Positions 8,880-17,089 of a DNA stretch of 64,000 nt are shown here, piece by piece (the stretch's first letter is position 1; every line of letters begins with the position of its first letter). This DNA is from Litorivivens lipolytica (GTDB lineage: Bacteria > Pseudomonadota > Gammaproteobacteria > Pseudomonadales > Spongiibacteraceae), in contig NZ_JACHWY010000001.1 of the NCBI RefSeq assembly GCF_014191715.1, positions 992,001 through 1,056,000 on the forward strand. The letters run 5' to 3'. The notes under the pieces are model-generated. The model did no database searches, had not been told where the DNA came from, and was given only the letters and a program-made list of their open reading frames with translations. The position numbers and the translations under genes are program-made.

Positions 8880-9872
8880 ATGGTCAACATTGCCCTGCTA
8901 GCCCTCCCCAATGCGCTGACATCGAGCCTCTCGCTACCGCTAGAGATGCTTCAAGCCACCAGCGATCAACTGCGTATGGCGCGTCAGAAAGCTCCCCAAG
9001 TGCAGCTTTTGGGTTTTGACCGCGAGCCCGTAAAAGCCGCCGGCGGGCTCAGCCTCAGCCCCGAAGCGAGTCTGGATGAAGCCGGAAATCTCGACCTGAT
9101 TATCCTGCCCACGCGCTGGCGCCACCCCCTGAAAGGCATCGACCTAAAGCCTCTGAGCGGCTGGTTGAATGAGCAATATCGTTCGGGCAGCACACTGTGC
9201 ACGGTCGGCACGGGCAGTTATCTGCTGGCCGAGTCGGGTTTGCTTAACAAGCGGCCTGCGACGACACACTGGCACTACTTCGAGGATTTCGCCGAACGCT
9301 ACCCAGAGGTCGATCTGATTCGCAATTATCTGATTACGGAAACGGAACGCATCTACTGTGCAGGCAGTATCAACTCCATTGCCGACCTGCTGGTGCACAT
9401 CATTGGCGAGCGCTGGGGCACCACCATTGCCCACCGCGTAGAACGGCAGTTTTCGCCGGAAATTCGCCGCCCCTTTCACTCACACGCCTATCGGGTTGGA
9501 CAGACCGATCTGCACCGGGACGAGGCGATAGCGCTGGTGCAGTCTTATATCAGCAAGCACTTCTCAGGCCCGATCCAATTGTCGCAACTCGCCGAGCAGG
9601 CCGGGCTCAGCGAACGCAGCCTCACTCGCCGTTTCAAACAGGCAACGGGACAAAGTCCACTCGACTATCTGAATACCATCCGTCTGCGAACGGCGCGGGA
9701 ATTGCTCCAGCAAAGCAACCTCGCCATCAGTGATATCGCCCAGACCAGCGGCATTCTTGACCCCAACTACTTCAGCCGGCTTTTTCGACGGGAATACGGG
9801 GTGACACCAAAGCAATACCGCACCAATGTGCGGGGCAAACTGTTTTCTCCGGGCACTGGCCCGAAGGGTTAA
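8880..9872 (+). CDS. GlxA/FtrA-type AraC-family transcriptional regulator
   Basis: A 330-residue regulator. Residues 1-190 form a DJ-1/PfpI-like (class I amidotransferase) domain; at the nucleophile elbow (LCTVGTGSYLLAESG) the catalytic Cys position is not conserved, so the domain is likely a sensor. Residues 220-318 hold two helix-turn-helix motifs of the AraC type (LSQLAEQAGLSERSLTRRF and ISDIAQTSGILDPNYFSRLF). The ATG has no clear Shine-Dalgarno, and the predicted leader is short. It is divergent from fabY and upstream of a Rieske oxygenase and thiolase, so control of lipid genes on either side is plausible but inferred. Confidence 0.85.
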   Translation: MVNIALLALPNALTSSLSLPLEMLQATSDQLRMARQKAPQVQLLGFDREPVKAAGGLSLSPEASLDEAGNLDLIILPTRWRHPLKGIDLKPLSGWLNEQYRSGSTLCTVGTGSYLLAESGLLNKRPATTHWHYFEDFAERYPEVDLIRNYLITETERIYCAGSINSIADLLVHIIGERWGTTIAHRVERQFSPEIRRPFHSHAYRVGQTDLHRDEAIALVQSYISKHFSGPIQLSQLAEQAGLSERSLTRRFKQATGQSPLDYLNTIRLRTARELLQQSNLAISDIAQTSGILDPNYFSRLFRREYGVTPKQYRTNVRGKLFSPGTGPKG

Positions 9873-10024
9873 ACCAGTACACTTGCAAAAGATTACAATC
9901 GCGTCAGAATCGGGTAACACGTGTGTACTTTTATCCGGGCGCGGTCTGATAATCGCACTCATCCGGTTAATTCACAGGCACGGCGCAATGCGGCGCCGGC
10001 ACACCCTATAAGAGAGAGTCGACC

Positions 10025-11032
10025 ATGGAAAACACCGCACAGCTGCCTATACCCTTTGGCTGGTACTGCGTTTCCCTATCCCGAGATTTGCAGCCCGGCG
10101 ACGTCAAACCGGTTCGCTACTTTGACCGCGAGATGGTGATGTTCCGCACGGAGTCCGGTGAGGCGAAAGTGCTGGACGCTTACTGCCCCCACCTTGGCGC
10201 TCATCTCGGTCACGGCGGTAAAGTGAAGGGAGACAATATCGCCTGCCCCTTCCACGCCTGGGAGTTTTCCGGCGAGGGTGTATGCAAAAACGTACCCTAC
10301 GCCAGGAATATGCCGCCGAAGGTCGCGGGTGGTAATCCCTGCATCTACGCCTACCCTACCGTCGAAAAAAATCAGGCGGTTTGGGTGTGGTACCACCCGG
10401 ACAACATCGCCCCGCTGTTTGAGGTAGAAGAGCTCGCGGAGCTGAACAGCGATGACTGGACCGACATCTCTACTTACGAATGGACCTTCCACTCCCACAT
10501 TCAGGAAACCGCGGAAAACGGCTGCGATGCAGCCCACTTTATGTACGTGCACGGCAATCAGGACGTGCCCAAGGGCGAAGTGAAGCACGAAGGCTTCCAG
10601 CGCCACGCTCACTTCGTCAGCAAGGCCCCGGAGATTTTCGAAGACGGAACCTTCGACACCACCGGCACCTTGTTCCGCGATTCCTTCCTCGACACGTCCA
10701 GCAATGGCCCGGGGCAGACCTGGCAGCGATTCAGTGGCGTATTTGAGACCTTTATGATGGGCACTGTGACGCCCATCGATGCCAAAACCGTTCATCTGCG
10801 CTTTGTTTTCACCCAGCCCAAAGATATGAACGCCGGTCAGGAAATCATGTCACAGGCAGTAATTTCCAACGTCGCCCTGCAGGTGCAACAGGATATGCCG
10901 ATCTGGGAAAACAAGGTGTATCGCCCCCAACCTGTCCTCTGTGACGGCGACGGCCCGATTGCCCAATTCCGCAAATGGTTCAGCCAGTTTTATGCAGGCG
11001 GGAGCGGCGACAAGGACAGCAAGGCCGCCTAA
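10025..11032 (+). CDS. Rieske [2Fe-2S] non-haem iron oxygenase, KshA/DAF-36-like
   Basis: A 335-residue oxygenase alpha subunit. The Rieske cluster ligands are Cys54/His56 (CPHLGAH) and Cys74/His77 (CPFHAW). The catalytic domain has ENGCDAAHFMYVH with Asn165, Asp168, His171 and His176, the electron-bridging Asp and iron ligands of this family. Layout and the FRKWFSQFYAG C-terminus resemble steroid oxygenases (KshA, cholesterol 7-desaturase) more than aromatic-ring dioxygenases, but KshA's C-terminal extension is missing. A separate reductase is needed and is not next to it. The substrate may be a sterol or other hydrophobic molecule; unproven. Start ATG follows AGAGAGAG. Confidence 0.8.
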   Translation: MENTAQLPIPFGWYCVSLSRDLQPGDVKPVRYFDREMVMFRTESGEAKVLDAYCPHLGAHLGHGGKVKGDNIACPFHAWEFSGEGVCKNVPYARNMPPKVAGGNPCIYAYPTVEKNQAVWVWYHPDNIAPLFEVEELAELNSDDWTDISTYEWTFHSHIQETAENGCDAAHFMYVHGNQDVPKGEVKHEGFQRHAHFVSKAPEIFEDGTFDTTGTLFRDSFLDTSSNGPGQTWQRFSGVFETFMMGTVTPIDAKTVHLRFVFTQPKDMNAGQEIMSQAVISNVALQVQQDMPIWENKVYRPQPVLCDGDGPIAQFRKWFSQFYAGGSGDKDSKAA

Positions 11033-11070
11033 ACAACGCCCCACTCAGCCATCCGCGCAGAACCGCTGTG

Positions 11071-11096
11071 CGCCGCCATTGCTTGTCATGGCGGCG
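11071..11096 (+). terminator. Hairpin between Rieske oxygenase and thiolase genes
   Basis: A perfect 9-bp GC-rich stem (CGCCGCCAT/ATGGCGGCG) with an 8-base loop lies 39 bases after the Rieske gene stop. No T-run follows. It could be a Rho-aided terminator or processing hairpin that separates expression of the two genes. Confidence 0.4.
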
Positions 11097-11152
11097 TCAA
11101 CATGGCTAAATGCGCCCTCATTTCATAGTTCGAACTTGTGTGAGGGTCTGTT

Positions 11153-12334
11153 ATGTCTTCCGATTCCGTCTATATCGTCAGTGGTGCCCGTACCCCCATG
11201 GGTGGCCTGCTGGGCTCATTAAGTGGCGCAACCGCTGTTGAGCTAGGCACTACCGCCATGGCTGAAACTGTAAAGCGCGCTGGCATTGACGCCGCGGATA
11301 TCGAAGAAGTGGTTATGGGCTGTGTACTGCAAGCCGGTCTGAAGCAGGGACCCGCACGTCAGGCGGCTCTGGGTGCCGGCATCCCCAAAACCACCGGTTG
11401 CGTAACCGTCAACAAGCTCTGCGGCTCTGGCATGCAGACCACCATTTATGCCCACGACATGATCAAGGCCGGTACCTGCAGCGTGGCCCTGGCCGGCGGC
11501 ATGGAGAGCATGAGCAACGCGCCTCACCTGGTTAATGGCGCTCGCGGCGGTGTTGGCACCGGTGCCAAAGGCCTCGAAGATCACATGTTTTACGATGGTC
11601 TGCAGGATGCCTACAAAGGTGGCCTGATGGGTGCATTTGCCCAGGCTACTGCCGACGACAACGGCCTGACCCGCGAAGCCATGGACGCCTTTGCTATCGA
11701 ATCCCTAAAGCGCGCCCAGAAAGCCATTGAAGACGGCAGCCTCGATGCGGAATCCGTACCTGTCACTATTAAAACCCGCAAGGGCGAAATCATCGTTAAA
11801 CACGACGAGCAGCCCGGCAAAGCGAATCTGGATAAAATTCCGACCCTTAAACCTGCGTTCAAGAAAGACGGCACCGTAACCGCAGCCAACTCAAGCTCGA
11901 TCAGCGACGGCGCCTCTGCCCTGCTGCTGATGAGCGGCGCCGAAGTGGAAAAGCGTGGATTGAAGCCGCTGGCCCGCATCGTTGCTCACAGCCGCAACTC
12001 TCATGAGCCGGAGTTGTTCACGACCGCTCCCATCGGCGCGGTAGAAAAACTCTACGTGAAAACTGGCTGGACCAAAGACGACGTGGACCTGTGGGAAATC
12101 AACGAAGCCTTTGCCATGGTCACCATGCTGGCCATGCGCGATCTCGATCTGGATCACGCCAAGGTGAACGTTCACGGCGGTGCCTGCGCCCAAGGCCACC
12201 CCATCGGTTCAACCGGTTCGCGCATCATCCTGAGCCTGATCTACGCCCTACAGAAATACGGCAAGAAGCGCGGCATTGCGGCGCTGTGTATCGGTGGTGG
12301 TGAAGCGCTGGCCACGGCTATCGAGCTGGTCTAA
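11153..12334 (+). CDS. Acetyl-CoA C-acyltransferase (thiolase)
   Basis: A full-length 393-residue thiolase. The acyl-accepting Cys90 lies in NKLCGSGMQT; GGMESMSNAPHL is the loop signature; the C-terminal GHPIGSTGSR gives the catalytic His (about 350) and CIGGGEALA the second catalytic Cys (about 380). Sequence style is that of short-chain acetoacetyl-CoA thiolases (AtoB/PhaA), but chain length cannot be fixed from sequence. Ribosome site GAGGG is six bases upstream. It is followed at once by a strong terminator, so the transcript ends here. Confidence 0.9.
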   Translation: MSSDSVYIVSGARTPMGGLLGSLSGATAVELGTTAMAETVKRAGIDAADIEEVVMGCVLQAGLKQGPARQAALGAGIPKTTGCVTVNKLCGSGMQTTIYAHDMIKAGTCSVALAGGMESMSNAPHLVNGARGGVGTGAKGLEDHMFYDGLQDAYKGGLMGAFAQATADDNGLTREAMDAFAIESLKRAQKAIEDGSLDAESVPVTIKTRKGEIIVKHDEQPGKANLDKIPTLKPAFKKDGTVTAANSSSISDGASALLLMSGAEVEKRGLKPLARIVAHSRNSHEPELFTTAPIGAVEKLYVKTGWTKDDVDLWEINEAFAMVTMLAMRDLDLDHAKVNVHGGACAQGHPIGSTGSRIILSLIYALQKYGKKRGIAALCIGGGEALATAIELV

Positions 12335-12352
12335 GCCCTAACAGACGGGCAC

Positions 12353-12381
12353 AAAAAAGGGAGCAACTTGCTCCCTTTTTT
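12353..12381 (+). terminator. Rho-independent terminator of the thiolase gene
   Basis: GGGAGC-AACTT-GCTCCC stem-loop preceded by six A and followed by six T. The A-run also makes it work on the opposite strand, for the DUF3012 gene that ends at 12398. Confidence 0.9.
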
Positions 12382-12397
12382 GGTTCTGCTAACGGCC

Positions 12398-12556
12398 TCA
12401 GAAAATACAGTGTTTGGTGTAATCCTTGGCTTCGTTACCCGTCCATTCGCCCTTGGGCTTGGCATCCATATCCTTGCACCAGGCTTCGCTACCTACCTCG
12501 GGCGCACACGCCGCAAGCAGCCCTGCGATTACCAGTACCAACGCACCACGAATCAT
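12398..12556 (-). CDS. Small DUF3012-family lipoprotein
   Basis: A 52-residue ORF. The ATG at 12556 has AGGAG eight bases upstream. The protein starts with MIRGALVLVIAGLLAAC, a lipoprotein signal with lipobox L-A-A-C, followed by a short mature part with EVGSEAWCKDM, KPKGEWTGNEA and a C-terminal HCIF. This matches the DUF3012 pattern of tiny conserved gammaproteobacterial lipoproteins with two conserved Cys. Function is unknown. The convergent thiolase terminator serves as its transcript end. Confidence 0.8.
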   Translation of the reverse strand: MIRGALVLVIAGLLAACAPEVGSEAWCKDMDAKPKGEWTGNEAKDYTKHCIF

Positions 12557-12631
12557 CTGTATTCTCCTGAAAATTGAACCCTTTCAGTATCGCACGCTGC
12601 CAGCCGATGCGCGCGAAGAAGTTAACACTTC

Positions 12632-12805
12632 TCAGGCTTCAACCATATCAAAGTCAAACTTGCTGATGCCGCAGTCCGGGCATTCCCAGTCTTCGGGCAC
12701 ATCTTCCCACTTGGTGCCTGGCTCAATGCCATCATCCGGGAGGCCTTCCGCTTCGTCGTAAACAAAGCCGCAGATCACACACTCCCACTTCTTGAAATCA
12801 CTCAT
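12632..12805 (-). CDS. Rubredoxin
   Basis: A 57-residue one-iron electron carrier. Iron ligands are Cys9 and Cys12 ([10 protein letters not shown]) and Cys42 and Cys45 ([10 protein letters not shown]), with the aromatic core residues and [15 protein letters not shown] segment typical of AlkG-like rubredoxins. It would pass electrons to an oxygenase or alkane hydroxylase; no rubredoxin reductase or hydroxylase is adjacent. Start ATG 12805. Confidence 0.95.
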   Translation of the reverse strand: MSDFKKWECVICGFVYDEAEGLPDDGIEPGTKWEDVPEDWECPDCGISKFDFDMVEA

Positions 12806-12904
12806 GAACGTCTCCGTATCAGGACAGTATCAGCATTGGCGCAGAGTATAGCACCACATAAGGTCCCGGTTTTATTGCAGAAACGGTCAAGCTCATAGGT
12901 AAAA

Positions 12905-14128
12905 TCAGGGCAAATCCGAACTCAGGCTCAGGCGGTAAACCGCACTGCCGTAATCGTCGGACAGGTAGAGATTACCGGCGCTATCCTCTTCAACGTCCAC
13001 CGGACGCCCCACCAAATCGTCACCAGTCCAGAATCCATCGACCAGTGTTTGCACCGAGATCTGACCATCACTCTGCCATTGCAGCAGTTCCAGTCGGTAA
13101 CCGTCAGGGACGGAGCGATTCCAGGAGCCATGCAGAGCCATAAAGGCTGAACGCGGAAAAGCCTCGGCCAAGCTCTCATGGCGAGGAAAATGCAGCCCCA
13201 GCGGCGTGGTATGGGCAGGTATGGCCAACACGGGGTCAATGGTATCCAGCGTGTCGGGCTTCAGGCTACCCAGATCCGGATCCGCATCACCAAAGCCATT
13301 GGCAAAGGGCCAACCATAAAAGCCCCCCTCGACCACCAGATTCAGCTCGTCCGGCGGATAGTCGTCGCCCAACAAGTCGCGACTGATATCGGCGGCATAG
13401 AGCGCCTGATCCCAGGGCGCCCAGGCAAAGCCCATGGCATTGCGCAGACCTGCCGCGTAGATCTCAGCGCCACTGCCATCTGGACGCATCCGCATTAGGC
13501 TGCCGCGTCGCGTGTCTTCCTCTGTGCACACGTTACAACTGGAGCCAACATTAAAATACAGCCAACCATCCGGCCCCAGCTCGAGACTTTTTGCCCAGTG
13601 ATTTCCGCCACCCGGCAGACCACTCAGCAAGCGCTGAAACGGCCCCTCCACTGCGCGCGCTTGAGCGTTGAATTTTACCCGGCCAATCGCATCCTGTTCG
13701 GCGATATACAGCCAGTCGCCGATCAAGGTCATGCCATGGGGCATATTCAACTCGGTCAACAGCGTCTCACGGCCATCGGAGCGACCATCCCCATCGCTGT
13801 CGGCATGCAGCAGGACAATATCGCCCTTGCGCGGCCGCGACACCAAGAGGTCGTCGCGGCTGGTTGGCAGCAGCCAGCGCGCATTGGGCAGGTTCGCCGC
13901 AAAAATACGCAGGGTAAAGCGCTCATCAATGTTAAGGGTCTGCTTCAGGCGGGATTCCTCCGGAGTATCAATTCCGGACCCCACGATCGCGTTGAGAATC
14001 ACGCGAAAATCGCCCACTTGTGGGGCGACATAGAGCTTGAACAATACCCCTCCGCCGACTACCAGCAGCAATACAACTGCCAGAAGAAAACGCGCCGTTG
14101 AACCGCCGTGTTGAGGTTTTACCGTCAT
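12905..14128 (-). CDS. PQQ-dependent sugar (sorbosone) dehydrogenase-like beta-propeller protein
   Basis: A 407-residue protein with one N-terminal membrane helix (about residues 13-33) and a six-bladed propeller related to glucose/sorbosone dehydrogenases: NMPHGMTLIGDWLYIAE, HWAKSLELGPDGWLYFNVGS, AAGLRNAMGFAWAP, ALHGSWNRSVPDGYRL. A DSDGDGRSDG segment may bind calcium. The helix suggests a membrane-anchored periplasmic enzyme. Whether it binds PQQ and which aldehyde or sugar it oxidises is not settled. It lies 23 bases after the GspC-like gene, likely in the same transcript. Confidence 0.75.
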   Translation of the reverse strand: MTVKPQHGGSTARFLLAVVLLLVVGGGVLFKLYVAPQVGDFRVILNAIVGSGIDTPEESRLKQTLNIDERFTLRIFAANLPNARWLLPTSRDDLLVSRPRKGDIVLLHADSDGDGRSDGRETLLTELNMPHGMTLIGDWLYIAEQDAIGRVKFNAQARAVEGPFQRLLSGLPGGGNHWAKSLELGPDGWLYFNVGSSCNVCTEEDTRRGSLMRMRPDGSGAEIYAAGLRNAMGFAWAPWDQALYAADISRDLLGDDYPPDELNLVVEGGFYGWPFANGFGDADPDLGSLKPDTLDTIDPVLAIPAHTTPLGLHFPRHESLAEAFPRSAFMALHGSWNRSVPDGYRLELLQWQSDGQISVQTLVDGFWTGDDLVGRPVDVEEDSAGNLYLSDDYGSAVYRLSLSSDLP

Positions 14129-14151
14129 AAATCTATTCCTGTTATTGTTGT

Positions 14152-14880
14152 TCAGACCGACGCAGCCAGTGACAGCAGCACTACGACAGGACGCCCCTGA
14201 CGCTCCAGGGTAACCGCCACATAGTCCGCTGCTGCCAACTGCTGGTAAAGCACCGGAATGGCATCGCTGCGCTGCAGCGAGACGCCATTAACACCCAATA
14301 CATTGTCGCCCGGTTGCAGCCCAAGGGCCGCAAAAGCCTGCGGGTCGCTGCCGGGATAAACCGTATAATTCATCCGACCCTGACTGCGTGACGCTTCAAT
14401 TTTCACCTTTCCAGCCAGCGCGAAGGGGTTGATATAGAGCTTCTGGTGATAGGTGCGGGCAAGACGGGTGGCCTGCTCATCGCGCCTCAGGTCAACGAGA
14501 TCCGGCCGAGATGCATCGGTGTCTGCCTTGGCATCACGGACGCAACAGTAAAAGCGGTAGACCTCACCCTGCTGAACCAGTACAGCTTCATCGAGCACGG
14601 CAACAACCGGTGACCCGCCAGCCGACGCTGCTGCCTGTTGAGGAGCCGCGTCACGCGCCATAGCCTCATCGTTTGACAGCTCGGCAAAGAAAGATTGCCC
14701 GCCGTCGGCAAAGGGCTCGTCACCGAAAGCCTCATCGCCAAACAGCGCGGCCTCGTCGCTGAATAACTCGTCCTCCAGCGCCAGAAGATCAGGCTGCGCC
14801 GGCTTCTGCCCAAACACCGCAAGTACGCCTGCGGCAACGATCCAAACAATGGCAAATAAGAGATGTTGTTTAACGGTCAT
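14152..14880 (-). CDS. GspC-like inner-membrane protein with C-terminal PDZ domain
   Basis: A 242-residue bitopic protein: short cytoplasmic start, one membrane helix (about 8-25), an acidic linker rich in Asp/Glu/Ala/Phe (about 35-75), then a homology-region-like part and a PDZ domain (ALGLQPGDNVLGVNGVSLQ, about 192-242). The order and the PGSDPQAFAALGLQPGD segment resemble the type II secretion protein GspC, but no other gsp genes are present. It may be an orphan GspC-like scaffold or a PDZ adaptor for its downstream propeller neighbour. Function is inferred only from architecture. Confidence 0.6.
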   Translation of the reverse strand: MTVKQHLLFAIVWIVAAGVLAVFGQKPAQPDLLALEDELFSDEAALFGDEAFGDEPFADGGQSFFAELSNDEAMARDAAPQQAAASAGGSPVVAVLDEAVLVQQGEVYRFYCCVRDAKADTDASRPDLVDLRRDEQATRLARTYHQKLYINPFALAGKVKIEASRSQGRMNYTVYPGSDPQAFAALGLQPGDNVLGVNGVSLQRSDAIPVLYQQLAAADYVAVTLERQGRPVVVLLSLAASV

Positions 14881-14941
14881 GTCTACTCCTCGAAGGGCTC
14901 AGTCTACTGAGCTTTCCCCTTCTACGAAAGACACCCCCGGA

Positions 14942-14971
14942 TTGGCTCAGTTGCCCTGCCGGCGGTATACT
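14942..14971 (+). promoter_or_regulatory. Probable sigma70 promoter of dusC
   Basis: TTGGCT (14942-14947) and TATACT (14966-14971) are spaced by 18 bases and would start transcription about 20 bases before the dusC ATG at 14999. No Shine-Dalgarno is visible in that leader. Confidence 0.5.
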
Positions 14972-14998
14972 GCGCGCCCATCGAATCCGCGTGCACCA

Positions 14999-15949
14999 AT
15001 GAAGATTTACCTTGCTCCCATGGAGGGTGTAGTCAACGCCCGAATGCGCGCCCTGCTTACCTCTGTTGGCGGGCTGGATCGCTGTGTCACCGAGTTTGTT
15101 CGCGTCACTACCCAACTGTTGCCCCCCCGGGTCTTTCATCGCTACTGCCCGGAACTGGAAAGCGGCAGCCAAACCCCTACCGGTGTTCCCGTTTACCTGC
15201 AATTGCTGGGTAGCGACCCAGCCTGTTTAGCGGATAACGCAGCGCGCGCAGAACAGCTTGGTGCGGCCGGTATCGATCTGAATTTTGGCTGCCCCGCCAA
15301 AACCGTGAACAAACACCGTGGCGGCTCAGTGCTTTTGGATGAACCGGAATTGATACACCGCATTGTTTCCGAAATTCGCCGCACCCTCGCCCCCGCAACC
15401 CCACTCACGGTGAAGATCCGCTTGGGCTACGCCGACGCGTCGCCCCTGCTGGAGGTCGCTAACGCCGTGACTGAGGCGGGCGCATCCGAGCTGATTGTCC
15501 ACGCCCGTACCAAGGCACAGGGATACAAACCGCCAGCGCACTGGGAAGCCATCGGAAACGTACGCGAGCGCGTGAACATCCCGCTGATTGCCAACGGCGA
15601 AATCTGGAATCGCGAAGACTATCAGCGCTGCAAAGAACTCAGTGGTTGCGACGACGTGATGCTCGGGCGCGGCATGCTGGCCCACCCGGCACTGGCACTA
15701 ACGCTGAAGAACGCCCATCAAGCCAACATGCCGTGGCAGCAGGTGCTCACCCACCTGATCGGCTTCCAGCAGGATCTAAAAACAAACTGTACACCCCGCC
15801 ACGCCTGCTCGCCGACCAAGCAATGGCTCGCCTACCTCCAGTGGCATTATCGTGAGGCGGAAGCGCTGCTTAAAGCGGTAAAACGCATTGTTGATGCAGA
15901 GATCATGCTAGCGGAGTTGCAACGCAGGCATCTTCGTGACGCTGCGTGA
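14999..15949 (+). CDS. dusC: tRNA-dihydrouridine(16) synthase DusC
   Basis: A 316-residue flavoenzyme that reduces uridine in the tRNA D-loop. It starts MKIYLAPMEGVVNARMR (FMN site), has the catalytic Cys98 in NFGCPAKTVNKHRGG, an active-site HARTKAQGYKPPAHW segment, IPLIANGEIW and GRGMLAHP. The PMEGV and GYKPPA motifs are those of DusC rather than DusA or DusB. The frame is open further upstream, but ATG 14999 gives the family length and follows a good promoter. The gene is convergent with the signalling operon at 15958. Confidence 0.9.
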   Translation: MKIYLAPMEGVVNARMRALLTSVGGLDRCVTEFVRVTTQLLPPRVFHRYCPELESGSQTPTGVPVYLQLLGSDPACLADNAARAEQLGAAGIDLNFGCPAKTVNKHRGGSVLLDEPELIHRIVSEIRRTLAPATPLTVKIRLGYADASPLLEVANAVTEAGASELIVHARTKAQGYKPPAHWEAIGNVRERVNIPLIANGEIWNREDYQRCKELSGCDDVMLGRGMLAHPALALTLKNAHQANMPWQQVLTHLIGFQQDLKTNCTPRHACSPTKQWLAYLQWHYREAEALLKAVKRIVDAEIMLAELQRRHLRDAA

Positions 15950-15957
15950 AGGTGGGT

Positions 15958-17079
15958 CTATAAAGAAAAGGGCGTTCCGATAAAGTCCTTGCCGACAGCT
16001 CCCGCAACCCCTTCCATCGCCTGAATCACAGCCTCTCTTAGGTCGGGCTGATAATTCAGCGCCTGCGGAAAGGGGGTCACGGTCGAAACCGACAACTCGC
16101 TAAGATGACCCAGACTATCCGCCGTCGTGCCGGCGTCCAGTAATACCGCATGGCAACCCAAGCCTTTGAGGGCCTCCAGAAATTGTTGCAACTGTGGGCG
16201 CACATCGGCTAACTCGCGCTCGGAAACCGCAAACCAGAGTTTATCGGCAAGTTCGGGATGAGCCGTCAGCAGGCGTTGTAGAAAACGCATAAACTGCTGC
16301 GCGCAAACCGAGGCGCGACTCAGGCGGACCAGCGTTTTATTGGCCAAGGTTGAGGATTCAGACAGTTTGGTGAGTACCCAGCGGTCCATCGCCAATAACA
16401 AGTCCATAGAGCCAAGTTCGACTCTCAAATCAGCGATAGGTACGCTCTCTCCCCCCGATTTAAGCAAGATATCGGTTAGCACAAAGTCGCTATCTACGAG
16501 CTCGCTGTAGACAAGTGAAAAACCGTCGTGCAAAAAAGCATGGTGAATGCACTCTACCCAAGGAGTCTGTGCTGGCGCCTGATGCGGCTCGCCATCTTGC
16601 GTCAACTCGGCGCGAACACAACTGCCACCATCGGATTTCGCCTTAAACAGCCCGCGCTCCGCTCGCAGCGTTGCGGCCTCCCAACTTTGATCCGTCTCTT
16701 CAGTCTGGGCTACACCGATGGAAAAGTGCACATCCAAACAAATACCACCAAGGGTCACTTGGCGGCCGCCAAGCTCGTCCAAAAGCTGCTCACTTTCTGC
16801 GTATAGTTCTTTCAATCCGCGGTAGGGGCAAAGCATGGCGAAACTGTCTTCACCCAGATAGAAAAGTCGGTCACCTTCCAGCAGCGAGGCGCTTAGCGTT
16901 TTATGAAGATGGCCGAGGAATTCATCACCCGCATTAAAACCCGCCACCTGATTGATGAGGCGAAAACGGTCGACGTCCAGTACCTTTAGCCCGTGTATAC
17001 GTGTTCCCTGCGTCGTCGCGCGCAGCATGCGATCGAGGCAATTGCGATATGCATCCCGCTCGCTATTCAGCGTCTGCAT
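15958..17079 (-). CDS. Protein with degenerate GGDEF and EAL domains
   Basis: A 373-residue cytoplasmic protein, last gene of the six-gene operon. Residues 1-155 follow the GGDEF fold (LKVLDVDRFRLINQVAGFNAGD, later SIGVA), but the signature motif reads LGEDS in place of GGDEF. Residues 170-373 follow the EAL fold (HDGFSLVYSELV, MDRWVLTKL, VRLSRAS), but EAL reads DIL, the Asn of VNLS is Arg, and the DDFG motif is LDAGTT. No synthesis or hydrolysis of cyclic-di-GMP is expected. It is probably a binding or scaffold output protein. The start is 10 bases after the upstream gene's stop. Confidence 0.75.
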   Translation of the reverse strand: MQTLNSERDAYRNCLDRMLRATTQGTRIHGLKVLDVDRFRLINQVAGFNAGDEFLGHLHKTLSASLLEGDRLFYLGEDSFAMLCPYRGLKELYAESEQLLDELGGRQVTLGGICLDVHFSIGVAQTEETDQSWEAATLRAERGLFKAKSDGGSCVRAELTQDGEPHQAPAQTPWVECIHHAFLHDGFSLVYSELVDSDFVLTDILLKSGGESVPIADLRVELGSMDLLLAMDRWVLTKLSESSTLANKTLVRLSRASVCAQQFMRFLQRLLTAHPELADKLWFAVSERELADVRPQLQQFLEALKGLGCHAVLLDAGTTADSLGHLSELSVSTVTPFPQALNYQPDLREAVIQAMEGVAGAVGKDFIGTPFSL

Positions 17080-17089
17080 CGCAACATTC

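Noticed and set aside
11120-11152. GTTCGAAC near the thiolase start as a tRNA T-loop
   Set aside because: No acceptor or anticodon stems can be built around it.
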